Below are positions 9,354 through 17,038 of a DNA stretch of 64,000 nucleotides, one piece after another. The notes beneath the pieces were generated by a model that had not been told where the DNA came from, searched no databases, and saw only the letters and a program-made list of their open reading frames with translations. The DNA is from JAEVLT01 sp050496765 (GTDB taxonomy: Bacteria > Bacillota > Bacilli > Bacillales > Cytobacillaceae): assembly GCF_050496765.1 (NCBI RefSeq), contig NZ_JBNWEO010000014.1, positions 117,418-181,417 of the forward strand. Direction: 5' to 3'. A program made the translations under genes and the position numbers. How positions within the stretch are numbered: position 1 is the first letter of the stretch; each line of letters starts with the position of its first letter.

Positions 9354-10268
9354 ATGAACTTTTTTGTTTGTGATGATTCTCCTTCAATTCGGGGAATGCT
9401 GTCAAATATTATTGAAGAAGAAGGGTTTGGGATGGTTGTCGGAGAAGCAGAAGATGAAACAGAGGTTTATGCCTCCTCCCTTAACGCACAAAACATCGAT
9501 ATTCTTTTGATTGACTTGTTAATGCCCAATCGCGATGGAATCGAAACCGTCCGGGAAGTCGCTCCTTTTTTCCATGGGAAAATAATTATGATTTCACAAG
9601 TTGAAACGAAGGATTTGATTAGCGAAGCCTATTCGCTTGGTGTTGAACATTATATAACAAAACCAATTAATCGATTGGAGGTCGTAAGCATACTAAAAAA
9701 AGTAGGTGATTATTTGCTGTTGGAAAAATCCCTCCAAGACATTCAAAAATCACTTAGCATCTTACATGCAAACAAACAGCCATTCCACTTTGAAAAAAGC
9801 CTTATCAACAAGGAACTTGCAGTCATCTCGACCGCAAAAAATATCCTGTTGGAACTTGGAGCGATTGGAAAAAGCGGTGAAAGGGATTTGCTGGATCTTA
9901 TAGAGATCTTAAACAAGTTTGAAAAAGAGGGCATTCGGGAGATTCCGCCATTAAAAGATTTGTATGAGATGGCTACCAAAAAGAGACTGCCTCACCCTGT
10001 CTCCCAAAGTGATATGAAAAAAGAAATCAAAGCAAGTGAACAGCGGATTCGCCGAACCATCCAACAGGTGCTTGAGCATCTCGCCTCTCTTGGACTAACA
10101 GATTACACAAACCCGACATTCGAGTATTACTCTACGAAACTGTTCGACTATAGCCAAATCCGGATGAAAATGCTTGAATTAGAAGGAAAAACGCACACCG
10201 ATACCATATACTCACGGATCAACATTAAAAAATTCATCCAAGCTTTATTTATGGAGGCAAAAAGGTAG
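9354..10268 (+). CDS. glnL: Response regulator GlnL-like with YcbB output domain
   Basis: A receiver domain (about 1-120) with acidic pocket CDD near the start, phospho-acceptor aspartate in DILLIDLLMPNRDG and lysine in HYITKPINR is followed by a C-terminal YcbB-type DNA-binding domain (ASEQRIRRTIQQVLEHLASLG). This is the GlnL architecture of B. subtilis, where GlnK-GlnL activates glutaminase and glutamine-transporter genes. The ATG at 9354 gives a start matching homologues and has a GGATGAG ribosome site. An in-frame ATG at 9345, overlapping the glnK stop, would add three residues. The neighbouring divergent gltT-rocG genes are a plausible target here. Confidence 0.87.
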   Translation: MNFFVCDDSPSIRGMLSNIIEEEGFGMVVGEAEDETEVYASSLNAQNIDILLIDLLMPNRDGIETVREVAPFFHGKIIMISQVETKDLISEAYSLGVEHYITKPINRLEVVSILKKVGDYLLLEKSLQDIQKSLSILHANKQPFHFEKSLINKELAVISTAKNILLELGAIGKSGERDLLDLIEILNKFEKEGIREIPPLKDLYEMATKKRLPHPVSQSDMKKEIKASEQRIRRTIQQVLEHLASLGLTDYTNPTFEYYSTKLFDYSQIRMKMLELEGKTHTDTIYSRINIKKFIQALFMEAKR

Positions 10269-10295
10269 TTTTGTCTTTATCCAGGCTAAGAAAAA

Positions 10296-10322
10296 CCGGG
10301 CAAAAACCGCCCGGCCCTTTTT
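10296..10322 (+). terminator. Rho-independent terminator of glnKL
   Basis: CCGGGC (10296-10301) pairs with GCCCGG (10309-10314) and is followed by CCCTTTTT. It lies 28 bases after the glnL stop codon. Confidence 0.8.
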
Positions 10323-10344
10323 AGTTTGGCGGATAAACGGAGTC

Positions 10345-10392
10345 TGTTGATTTCCGCTCCAGGCACTCGCTTTCCGGGGGGCGTGCGGGGGC
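10345..10392. repeat. Fragment of a dispersed GC-rich Bacillaceae intergenic repeat
   Basis: The segment reading TTGATTTCCGCTCCAGGCAC then TCGCTTTCCGGGGGGCGTGC is recognisable as a short GC-rich repeat seen between genes in many Bacillus genomes. The neighbouring DNA is much more AT-rich. It is incomplete and runs directly into the tandem array that follows. No coding potential. Confidence 0.55.
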
Positions 10393-10790
10393 CATTTCAC
10401 CCTGAAAAATAGGGGAATTGGGCATTCGTGAGGCCACTAGTGACCGTTTGACCCTGAAAAATTGGAGAATTGGGCATTAGAGAAGCTAGTAATGACCGTT
10501 TGACCCAAAAAACAGGGGAATCGGGCATTAGAGAAGCTAGTAATGACCGCTTGGACCCAAAAAACAGGAGAATCGGGCATTAGAGAAGCTAGTAATGACC
10601 GCTTGGACCCAAAAAACAGGAGAATCGGGCATTAAGGAAGCTAGTAATGACCGCTTTGACCCAAAAAACAGGAGAATCGGGCATTAGAGAAGCTAGTAAT
10701 GACCGCTTGGACCCAAAAAACAGGAGAATTGGGCATTAGAGAAGCCTCTAGTGACCATTTATCTTGATAAATATGAGAATTGGACTTTTT
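10392..10790. repeat. Tandem array of ~52-bp direct repeats, about 7 copies
   Basis: Units begin GAATTGGGCATT or GAATCGGGCATT and continue GAGAAGCTAGTAATGACCG, then CTTGGACCCAAAAAACAGGA. Full copies start near 10416, 10467, 10518, 10570, 10622, 10674 and 10726, with degenerate ends on both sides. The central copies are nearly identical (52 bp; some are 51 bp owing to TTTGACCC versus TTGGACCC) and the outer ones diverge, as expected for slippage or unequal crossing-over. There are no unique spacers, so it is not CRISPR. Frames that cross it are by-products. Confidence 0.9.
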
Positions 10791-11192
10791 CATTTTTATT
10801 GGTATCTTTATGGCGATAAACGTCTCTATCAACCAGTTTTTTCCTTTCAATAGTCAAGAGATAAGTTAAGATATAAATTCTGATATTATAAAAAAAGAAA
10901 AAACGGGAGGTTACCATCTCCCATTTTTCTCTTACAAATTCCTTTTTTTCCCGCAGCGTACACAACGATCCGTATAGTAACTGAACTTATGATAACCCAG
11001 CAATAAGCACAAAATGGCTTTTATTCTCATTTGGAAGACTCCCTTATTGAAATAAATAAAGTCTACCAAACAGATATTAAGAGAAAATGAATAAAAGATT
11101 AAATTTTTCCCGCTCTTTTTAATCGATTCATTTTTAGATGCCGTAAACTCATCTAAAATACTTTACTTCGAGAATACTTAATTCAATGCATA
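10791..11192. other. Intergenic stretch after the tandem array
   Basis: About 400 AT-rich bases between the repeat array and the DoxX gene. Short frames here lack ribosome sites and resemble no family I know. I see nothing firm. Confidence 0.6.
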
Positions 11193-11591
11193 TTAAAATA
11201 AAAATGTATCTAGCGCATATTCACCAGGACCGATTAAAGCAACTCCAAGCGCAATCGCAAGCAGTGTTAAGTTGTATTCATATCCGTTTGAAGTCGCCCA
11301 TAAACCATTTGCACCATGAACCTTCACAATAGCGATAACCATTGTGCCGGCAATGATGATTCCTGCAAGTGGAGTTAACAACCCGAGCGCAAACAATAAC
11401 CCGCCAATAAGCTCTGCTAAACCAGCAAAAAGAGCCATCGTTACACCTGGTTTCATGCCAATCGACTCAAACCAGCCTCCAGTTCCCTTTAATCCGTAAC
11501 CGCCAAACCAGCCAAACAACTTTTGAGCACCGTGACCTACAAAGAGTACACCAATTACCAAACGAATAAGTAATAAACCAAAATTAAACAT
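11193..11591 (-). CDS. DoxX/MhqP-family membrane oxidoreductase subunit
   Basis: A 132-residue protein with four hydrophobic segments and the DoxX signatures GHGAQKLFGWFGGYGLKGT near residue 19 and the C-terminal GPGEYALD. Family members in B. subtilis (CatD, MhqP) are induced by quinones and other thiol-reactive electrophiles and are membrane proteins of poorly defined enzymology. A palindromic operator lies 22 bases upstream of its start, shared with the adjacent MarR gene and the pirin gene. I infer a role in quinone/electrophile detoxification. Confidence 0.87.
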   Translation of the reverse strand: MFNFGLLLIRLVIGVLFVGHGAQKLFGWFGGYGLKGTGGWFESIGMKPGVTMALFAGLAELIGGLLFALGLLTPLAGIIIAGTMVIAIVKVHGANGLWATSNGYEYNLTLLAIALGVALIGPGEYALDTFLF

Positions 11592-11613
11592 CTAACAATC
11601 CTCCTATATTAAT

Positions 11614-11631
11614 TATCTCGAATTCAAGATA
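11614..11631. promoter_or_regulatory. MhqR-box-like operator upstream of the DoxX gene
   Basis: TATCTCGAATTCAAGATA is a near-perfect inverted repeat and matches the known MhqR box pattern tATCTcgaAtTCgAGATa. On the minus strand a TTGACT -35 element (11634-11639) sits directly upstream, so the operator occupies the spacer/-10 region of the doxX promoter. Confidence 0.75.
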
Positions 11632-11644
11632 TAAGTCAAAAAAA

Positions 11645-12073
11645 TTACTGACTTGCTCGTTCACTAACTTGTTTCAACCATTTAGCCAGCTGTTCTGCTT
11701 CTCCCTTGTTTAAGCAACCAAACAGATAATCAATCATTTCCTGATGCTCCGGCATAATAGTCCCCATTAAGCGTATTCCTTCTTCTGTTAGAGCCACATA
11801 GATGACTCTGCGGTCATCAGGACATGCGATCCGATTCAGCAAGCCTCTCTTTTCCAGTTTATCGATGACATAGGTCATGGATCCACTTGAAATGAGCACC
11901 CTGTTGCCAACTTGATGAATCGTTTGTTTAGCCTTAAAATACAGTATCTCCAAAACAGAAAATTCCGTTAAACTAAGGTTGTTTTTTGTCATTTCTAGCC
12001 TTATACGATCCTGCACTGCTTTTGAAGTTTGCATCAAAGCAAGGTATGGCAAATTCGAGCATTGCTTCTCCAA
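11645..12073 (-). CDS. mhqR: MarR-family transcriptional repressor, MhqR-like
   Basis: Reading from the TTG at 12073, which has a strong GGGAGGTGG ribosome site, gives 142 residues, the usual MarR length. A longer open frame to 12154 overlaps the promoter and is not needed. The winged-helix domain shows LTEFSVLEILYFKAKQTIHQVG, recognition helix SSGSMTYVIDKLEKRGLL and wing RIACPDDRRVIYVALTEEG, resembling B. subtilis MhqR (YkvE). It lies directly upstream of the doxX gene on the same strand, 53 bases apart. Near-identical palindromes at its own promoter, at doxX and at pirin suggest autoregulation and a small electrophile-responsive regulon. The mhqR name is by similarity and context. Confidence 0.8.
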   Translation of the reverse strand: MEKQCSNLPYLALMQTSKAVQDRIRLEMTKNNLSLTEFSVLEILYFKAKQTIHQVGNRVLISSGSMTYVIDKLEKRGLLNRIACPDDRRVIYVALTEEGIRLMGTIMPEHQEMIDYLFGCLNKGEAEQLAKWLKQVSERASQ

Positions 12074-12107
12074 CCGAACCACCTCCCACTTTAATCTCGA
12101 ATTAAAA

Positions 12108-12154
12108 TATCTTGAATACAAGATAATAATACTATCCAGAAACGAACATGTCAA
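12108..12154 (-). promoter_or_regulatory. SigA promoter with abutting MhqR-like operator for the MarR gene
   Basis: On the minus strand TTGACA (12149-12154), a 17-base spacer and TATTAT (12126-12131) form a near-consensus promoter. The palindrome TATCTTGTATTCAAGATA (12108-12125) follows the -10 immediately. A further half-site (TCTCGAATT) lies at about 12095-12103. This is the layout of a repressor that blocks open-complex formation. Confidence 0.8.
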
Positions 12155-12211
12155 CTGCCTTTTTTTAATTATAAAAAAGACTATTAACCAGATTATTCCT
12201 ATTTATTGGTT

Positions 12212-12249
12212 AAAAAGAAGGACTAACATGATATGTAGGCCTTCTTTTT
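12212..12249 (-). terminator. Terminator downstream of the sspH-like gene
   Basis: AAAAAGAAGG (12212-12221) pairs with CCTTCTTTTT (12240-12249), with T-rich tails on both strands, so it can act in either direction. It lies 17 bases past the small gene's stop codon. Confidence 0.75.
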
Positions 12250-12265
12250 TTGTCAAACTCTTGTT

Positions 12266-12445
12266 CTATTGTTCAATTAGACTTGTCACTGCAACATTTT
12301 GCTTCATATTTGGTTCATCAAGTGGATGGATCGTCGCCATGCCACTTTGTTGATCCACATGTTCAATGTAGATTGATTTTCCATTATGGCTTACATTTGC
12401 CATAACGGGTGAAAATGATATTTCCTGTGCCCGTTGTACATCCAT
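12266..12445 (-). CDS. sspH: Small acid-soluble spore protein, SspH family
   Basis: A 59-codon gene encoding MDVQRAQEISFSPVMANVSH and continuing NGKSIYIEHVDQQSGMATIH, PLDEP and VAVTSLIEQ. This matches the SspH family pattern (M.IQRAKEI....V...G.PV.IQHVDE....ARIY......V.V..LEE). SspH proteins are minor DNA-associated proteins made in the forespore. The ATG at 12443-12445 has an AAGGAGG ribosome site eight bases upstream. A terminator follows. Too short to be picked up by length-based gene finding, but start, ribosome site and family pattern all agree. Confidence 0.85.
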   Translation of the reverse strand: MDVQRAQEISFSPVMANVSHNGKSIYIEHVDQQSGMATIHPLDEPNMKQNVAVTSLIEQ

Positions 12446-12539
12446 TTAACCAGCCTCCTTTCCTTTTGGAACAAATATAATATGTACTTTAGAGAATTGA
12501 TTTATGTGATTTTGACGAAAAACTTATTTGATGAAAAAA

Positions 12540-12566
12540 AGACACCATCCTCTTTAGGAAGTGTCT
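12540..12566 (-). terminator. Terminator of the Gly/His/Tyr-rich coat-like gene
   Basis: On the minus strand AGACACTTCC pairs with GG(A)TGGTGTCT and runs into a T7 tract (12533-12539 on the plus strand as A's). It lies 31 bases past the stop codon at 12597. Confidence 0.75.
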
Positions 12567-12596
12567 TAAAAAATTTTGTAAAATTGTTTACATTAC

Positions 12597-12899
12597 TTAA
12601 TATGGATAGGTTCCATATGGATAATAAGGTGCTGGATACGTTGCCGGATATGGTACTGGATAAGGATATGGATATGGATAACCGCCGACACCCACTCCTG
12701 GTGATGTTAACGCTCCAGCAGTTAATCCTCCTAAAAATCCCCCAACAAAAGGTGATCCAAAGCCGCCGTATCCATATCCACCATAATGGCCTCCATGGTA
12801 TCCGCCATGATGGCCCCCATGATAGCCTCCATGATGTCCGCCATAATGTCCTCCATGATGTCCCCCATGCATAGGTCTTAGATCCATCAATTTATTCAT
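12597..12899 (-). CDS. Gly/His/Tyr-rich low-complexity protein, probable spore coat component
   Basis: About 100 residues. The N-terminal half is built of HGG(H/Y) repeats (HGGHHGGHYGGHHGG and so on), the middle is a glycine/valine/alanine hydrophobic stretch (GGFLGGLTAGALTSPGVGVGG), and the C-terminus is a Tyr-Pro repeat (YPYPYPYPVPYPATYPAP). Such His/Gly/Tyr-rich proteins occur in Bacillus spore coats, where tyrosines are cross-linked, but I do not recognise a specific family member. The start is ambiguous: ATG at 12899 has its AGGGAG only one base away, TTG at 12890 or ATG at 12887 would have better spacing, and the open frame extends to 12974. The sspH-like gene downstream is also spore-related. 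Confidence 0.65.
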   Translation of the reverse strand: MNKLMDLRPMHGGHHGGHYGGHHGGYHGGHHGGYHGGHYGGYGYGGFGSPFVGGFLGGLTAGALTSPGVGVGGYPYPYPYPVPYPATYPAPYYPYGTYPY

Positions 12900-13062
12900 C
12901 TCCCTTTTCAAATATCCTTCCTTTTGTACTATATGCGGGATAAATGTCCAGGGTATGGGCGGAATGAGAAACAAACTACTTTATCTCATTATGTTGCAGG
13001 GGAAAAATAACAGAATGCTTGATCATTTTCAAATAATTTTTGCTAGGAAGAGAACAAGAATT

Positions 13063-14007
13063 CTACTTTCCTTCAAACCAGCGGCGTGCATTTTCGACCA
13101 TCATCATCTGGATTTGTTCTTCTGTTACACCATTGCGTAGTAATTCAGGAATGACCTCTTCAAGGACAAAGCTCATCGACCATTTAGGGTACATTTGCTC
13201 TGCCGCTCCTTCAGGAAACCAATCAATTGTGCAGCAATGGTCTTGTGATAAAAACAACCGGTTTGCATAACCTTGTTTGGCCAGTTCAATGACTGTCGTA
13301 TTGCGATTCTCTGTCGAGCACTCACTTGTTAAGCCGTAGCGATCCATTCCAATAAAGGCACCCCGGTCAAGGACTTTCAAAATATACTCAAGGTTGTCGG
13401 TATCTCCTGTATGTCCAATTAAGATCCGTTCTGGGTTTACACCCTCTTCGAGAAGAATATCTAGCTGTTTTAAACCATTACGGCTTCCAGGATAGGAATG
13501 TGTCATAATCGGTACACCTGTTTGATTATGGGCTCGGGCTGCCGCACGAATTACTTTTTCCACATCCGGGGTAATTCCTTGAGCATCGGCTGCACATTTT
13601 AAAAACCCTGCCTTAATCGAAGTATTTTGAATTCCAACTTCAATGTCGCGGACAAACAAGTCGGCCATATAATCAACATCGCGATTTTGGAAATGAGGTG
13701 GTATATAATGATACGTATAGATTCCCGTTGCAGCAATAATTTGCACTCCAGTTTCCCGGGCAACTCGCTCAATAAAGCTGATATCGCGGCCCAGTTCCAT
13801 TACCGTTGGATCACAAATCGTTTTTACCCCAAGTTGTTTCACTTTATTTACTTGTTGGACAGCCCTTGCAAACTCTTTTTCCTCATCATACAAATGAGGA
13901 AACTGGGCAAATACGGATTCTGAGCGTACGCGCATATGTTCATGGATCAGCGTCAAACCTAATTCGGAAGAATCAACATTTCCCGTAACAGAATGAATGA
14001 TAGTCAT
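13063..14007 (-). CDS. Phosphotriesterase-like lactonase (amidohydrolase superfamily)
   Basis: A 314-residue protein of the PTE-like lactonase family. The binuclear metal site is visible: LIHEHMRV (HxH) near residue 21, carboxylated lysine in SIKAGFLKCAAD near 143, histidines in PIMTHSYPGS and ILIGHTGDTDN, and aspartate in FLSQDHCC near 258. Related enzymes in thermophilic Bacillaceae hydrolyse N-acyl-homoserine and other lactones and, weakly, organophosphates. It is transcribed away from the NhaC-type antiporter gene across a 272-bp region containing a cre-like site (14044-14057). Biological substrate unknown. Confidence 0.88.
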   Translation of the reverse strand: MTIIHSVTGNVDSSELGLTLIHEHMRVRSESVFAQFPHLYDEEKEFARAVQQVNKVKQLGVKTICDPTVMELGRDISFIERVARETGVQIIAATGIYTYHYIPPHFQNRDVDYMADLFVRDIEVGIQNTSIKAGFLKCAADAQGITPDVEKVIRAAARAHNQTGVPIMTHSYPGSRNGLKQLDILLEEGVNPERILIGHTGDTDNLEYILKVLDRGAFIGMDRYGLTSECSTENRNTTVIELAKQGYANRLFLSQDHCCTIDWFPEGAAEQMYPKWSMSFVLEEVIPELLRNGVTEEQIQMMMVENARRWFEGK

Positions 14008-14279
14008 TTCTACTCCCCTTTCAAAATCTTAAAATATTCGTTATGATGACGCTTTCAAAAGATGTTATTAACCCTTAAAATATTATGAATTATCTGATAA
14101 TAAAATACCAGCTTCCCTTACACTAAGTCAATTCTTCTTTGACTTCCACCCAATCTTTTCAAAAATCCTCGCCTTTTTGCCAAATGAACCCTTAAATTTA
14201 ATGATGGGCTCGAATCAAACATGAAATGCAACTACGCCGGCAATACTAATAGAAAAGATTTACTATTGGGGGAAGAATT

Positions 14280-15701
14280 TTGGGATATTCGTGGTTTTCG
14301 TTAGTACCTTTTCTGATCGTGATTTCGATGGCCATTTGGCTAAAAAATATTTTACCAGGCCTTGTGCTCAGTTTACTAGCTGGTTCATTGCTTGTTAAAG
14401 GGAACATTTTAGATGGAATTTACCAATCGGTTTCCTATATCGTTGCAACCTTATCCAATGGCAATAATATTAAAATCATTGCATTTCTCTATCTTTTTGG
14501 CGGGCTCGTTGGCATGATGAATATATCAGGTGGAATTAAAGGTTTTTCAGAATGGATGGGAAAGAAGATCCAGACTGAACGCGGACTTTTGGGCTTCATC
14601 TGGCTGACACTCCCGTTTACGTTCATGATGCCAATGTTTCGCATTATGATGATTGGACCGGTCGTAAAATCGTTGATCAAGAAAATAAACGTACCAAAGC
14701 AAAAAGTCGGCCTGACAATGGATATTTCTACTGAATCAGTAATTGTTCTATTACCCGTAGCGACCGCATTTGTCGGCTTCATGGTCTCGTTAGTCGGTGG
14801 CAGCCTGCAAAAGCTTCAAGTTGGAATGTCTCCATATCAAGTATTTTTGCTTAGCCTGTTGTTCAATTTTTTTGCCATCGTGATGTTAGCAATTGGTATT
14901 ATCCGTACCTTTGTGGCATCTGCGAACAAAACAAGTGACTCAAGCGATCACCCGCAGTTGGATCAAGTTGAGAATGAACTGCATCGAAGTGGAATTCGGC
15001 GCGAATTATCCTTGGTAAAAGCACAACCGTGGAATTTAATTTTCCCTGTTTTATTGCTTCTTTTGCTTACATTTTATCTATTGTGGCAAAATGGCACTGA
15101 AAAAGGAGCTGTAACACTGGCTAAAGCATTTTCGCTTGCAGATGCAACCTTCGTCATGCTGCTAGCTGTTTTCGTCACCCTAATTTTAACGTGTATTTTT
15201 TACATCATCCGCCGACAACCATTAGGCGAACTTCTGTACCATTTTTTTGATGGAGGAAACCAAATGATGGAGGCGATCAGTCTCTTGGTTCTCATTTGGT
15301 CAATGACTCTATCGGCGGAGGAGCTTGGTTTTTCAAAATTCATTCGGATAACCTTAGGTACGTTTTTGCCAGCCTATTTAACCCCGGTAGCTATCTTTCT
15401 GCTTGGTTCGTTTATTAGCTATTTTCTTGGTTCTTCATGGGGAACATGGGGGCTATTCATGCCATTAGGAATATCACTCGCTGTTTCAACTGGAGCATCT
15501 ATCCCGTTAACCGTCGGTGCTGTTTTTGCCAGCGGCGCATTTGGGGCACTGGCTTCCCCATTAGGAGATACAACAATCACAACGGCTTCCATTCTTGACC
15601 TCGATCTTGTCGATTATGCCCGCTATAAATTGAAGATTTCTGTGATGGGGGCTGCAATTGCAAGCGGTTTCTACATTATTGCTGCGCTGTTTATTTTTTG
15701 A
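14280..15701 (+). CDS. NhaC-family Na+/H+ antiporter-like membrane transporter
   Basis: A 473-residue protein with about 11-12 membrane segments and family features such as GGLVGMMNISGGIKGFSEW, DISTESVIVLLPVATAFVGF and the C-terminal GSSWGTWGLFMPLGI with SPLGDTTITTASI. Members exchange Na+ for protons or organic anions. The start is TTG with GGGGGAAG upstream. It is divergent from the lactonase gene; whether the two act together is unknown. The pirin gene follows but has its own promoter. Confidence 0.82.
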   Translation: MGYSWFSLVPFLIVISMAIWLKNILPGLVLSLLAGSLLVKGNILDGIYQSVSYIVATLSNGNNIKIIAFLYLFGGLVGMMNISGGIKGFSEWMGKKIQTERGLLGFIWLTLPFTFMMPMFRIMMIGPVVKSLIKKINVPKQKVGLTMDISTESVIVLLPVATAFVGFMVSLVGGSLQKLQVGMSPYQVFLLSLLFNFFAIVMLAIGIIRTFVASANKTSDSSDHPQLDQVENELHRSGIRRELSLVKAQPWNLIFPVLLLLLLTFYLLWQNGTEKGAVTLAKAFSLADATFVMLLAVFVTLILTCIFYIIRRQPLGELLYHFFDGGNQMMEAISLLVLIWSMTLSAEELGFSKFIRITLGTFLPAYLTPVAIFLLGSFISYFLGSSWGTWGLFMPLGISLAVSTGASIPLTVGAVFASGAFGALASPLGDTTITTASILDLDLVDYARYKLKISVMGAAIASGFYIIAALFIF

Positions 15702-15788
15702 TTGGAATGGATTTGCCGAAATCATTTTTACATCAAATTGGGATTTCGGACTGATTGAATTCTCTCTTAAAGGAGAATAAGATAAATA

Positions 15789-15835
15789 TTGACATAAAAT
15801 TTTTTAAGATTTATCATTGTCTCATATTCAAGATA
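15789..15835 (+). promoter_or_regulatory. SigA promoter with abutting MhqR-like operator for the pirin gene
   Basis: TTGACA (15789-15794), 17-base spacer and TATCAT (15812-15817) are followed at once by TGTCTCATATTCAAGATA (15818-15835), an imperfect copy of the palindrome found at the MarR and DoxX promoters. A further half-site, ACTCAAGAT, lies at about 15841-15849. Geometry is the same as at the MarR gene. Confidence 0.75.
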
Positions 15836-15924
15836 TTCTAACTCAAGATTTAATCACGCTGTGCTGCGGCTGGCTTTGTTAAAAATGGCAAACCCCAAAC
15901 AACCAATCACAAAGGAGAACCATC

Positions 15925-16944
15925 ATGGAAAACAGCAAAATACTTGGAATGCAAAAATTTGGTTTTCAATGGCAAACCGAAGATCCGTTCATTATCACAA
16001 TGTATCATCAAGATCTGTATCCACCCGGAAACGAAGATCAAGGACCGAGTACATCCCTAGAGGGAAGGAATCTTGGTGAAGATTTTACGCTGCGCGATGG
16101 TTTTCGAATGTATCACGGGACAACTGTTCCAGGTTTTCCCGCCCATCCCCACTGTGGGTTTGAAACAGTAACCATTGTTCTCGACGGATTTGTGGATCAC
16201 TTTGATTCAAGCGGTGCACGAGGCCGCTATGGCAATGGAGATGTACAATGGCTTACAACCGGAAAGGGCTGTCAGCATACCGAGATGTTCCCACTTGTCC
16301 ATCCGAATCAAAACAACCCGCTCCAGCTTTTCCAAATTTGGCTTAACTTAGAAGCAAAGAATAAATTTGCAGAGCCTGAATATAAGATGCTTTGGGCGGA
16401 AGATATTCCAGAAGTACAGCTAGTGGATTCCAATGGAAAGAAAACGAATGTAAGGCTAATTGCAGGAAATTTACAAGGAAAAACCAGTTTAAAACCAACC
16501 GTCGCTTCCTGGGCAAATGATCCAGACCATCATGTCGGAATTTATTTAATTCAAATGGAGCCAAACGCCTCTTTCACACTACCGGCTGTTTCGAATACAC
16601 TGAACAGAAATGTCTATTTTTATAAAGGAAAAGAAATCAGGATTGACGGAAAATTGATTCCCTCTTCCCATCGTGTAAAACTGACTGGTGACCAAGACAT
16701 TGAAATTACAAACGGAGCGGAAACCGGATATTTGCTAGTTCTTGAAGGCGAACCGATTCAAGAACCGGTCGTGTCTTATGGACCATTTGTGATGACAACG
16801 GAACAGGAAATTCGGAATGCTTTTAGTGAATACCGGAGAACACAATTTGGAGGCTGGCAATGGGGACGGCTTGATCCTGTGAATGAGCGTGATTCAGGAA
16901 GGTTTGCCCGCTACGCAGACGGAACGATTGAAAAGAGAGGATAA
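15925..16944 (+). CDS. Pirin-family protein
   Basis: A 339-residue bicupin. The N-terminal cupin carries the metal-binding pirin signature: PGFPAHPHCGFETVTIVLDG (His-x-His) near residues 70-90, then a histidine and glutamate in GKGCQHTEMFP near 115. Some pirins are quercetin 2,3-dioxygenases, others act on electrophiles or regulate enzymes; specific activity here is unknown. The C-terminal extension (EQEIRNAFSEYRRTQFGGWQ and onward) is typical of the larger bacterial forms. The ATG has an AAGGAG ribosome site. A SigA promoter and MhqR-like operator lie about 100 bases upstream, linking it to the MarR/DoxX genes 4 kb away. Confidence 0.88.
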   Translation: MENSKILGMQKFGFQWQTEDPFIITMYHQDLYPPGNEDQGPSTSLEGRNLGEDFTLRDGFRMYHGTTVPGFPAHPHCGFETVTIVLDGFVDHFDSSGARGRYGNGDVQWLTTGKGCQHTEMFPLVHPNQNNPLQLFQIWLNLEAKNKFAEPEYKMLWAEDIPEVQLVDSNGKKTNVRLIAGNLQGKTSLKPTVASWANDPDHHVGIYLIQMEPNASFTLPAVSNTLNRNVYFYKGKEIRIDGKLIPSSHRVKLTGDQDIEITNGAETGYLLVLEGEPIQEPVVSYGPFVMTTEQEIRNAFSEYRRTQFGGWQWGRLDPVNERDSGRFARYADGTIEKRG

Positions 16945-16994
16945 GTAAGTCAGGAATTGTACAAAATCGAAAAAATACCATGTCAATCATATTC

Positions 16995-17031
16995 AAAAAA
17001 CGAATCGCCCATTTTGGACGATTCGTTTTTT
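16995..17031. terminator. Bidirectional terminator between pirin and fdhC
   Basis: A perfect 13-bp stem (AAAAAACGAATCG with CGATTCGTTTTTT) between convergent genes, with poly-A/poly-T arms serving both strands. Confidence 0.9.
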
Positions 17032-17038
17032 CTTCCAT

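Noticed and set aside
10392..10790. CRISPR array
   Set aside because: The units are contiguous 51-52 bp repeats with no unique spacers, and no cas genes are near.
10641..10965. Minus-strand ORFs of 68-69 codons in and after the tandem repeats
   Set aside because: No ribosome sites, repeat-derived sequence, no family resemblance.
11979..12353. 124-codon plus-strand ORF
   Set aside because: It overlaps the MarR gene, its promoter and the sspH-like gene on the opposite strand.
12434..12874. 146-codon plus-strand ORF
   Set aside because: It is the reverse of the Gly/His/Tyr repeat gene; its His/Asp-rich product is a by-product of low-complexity DNA.
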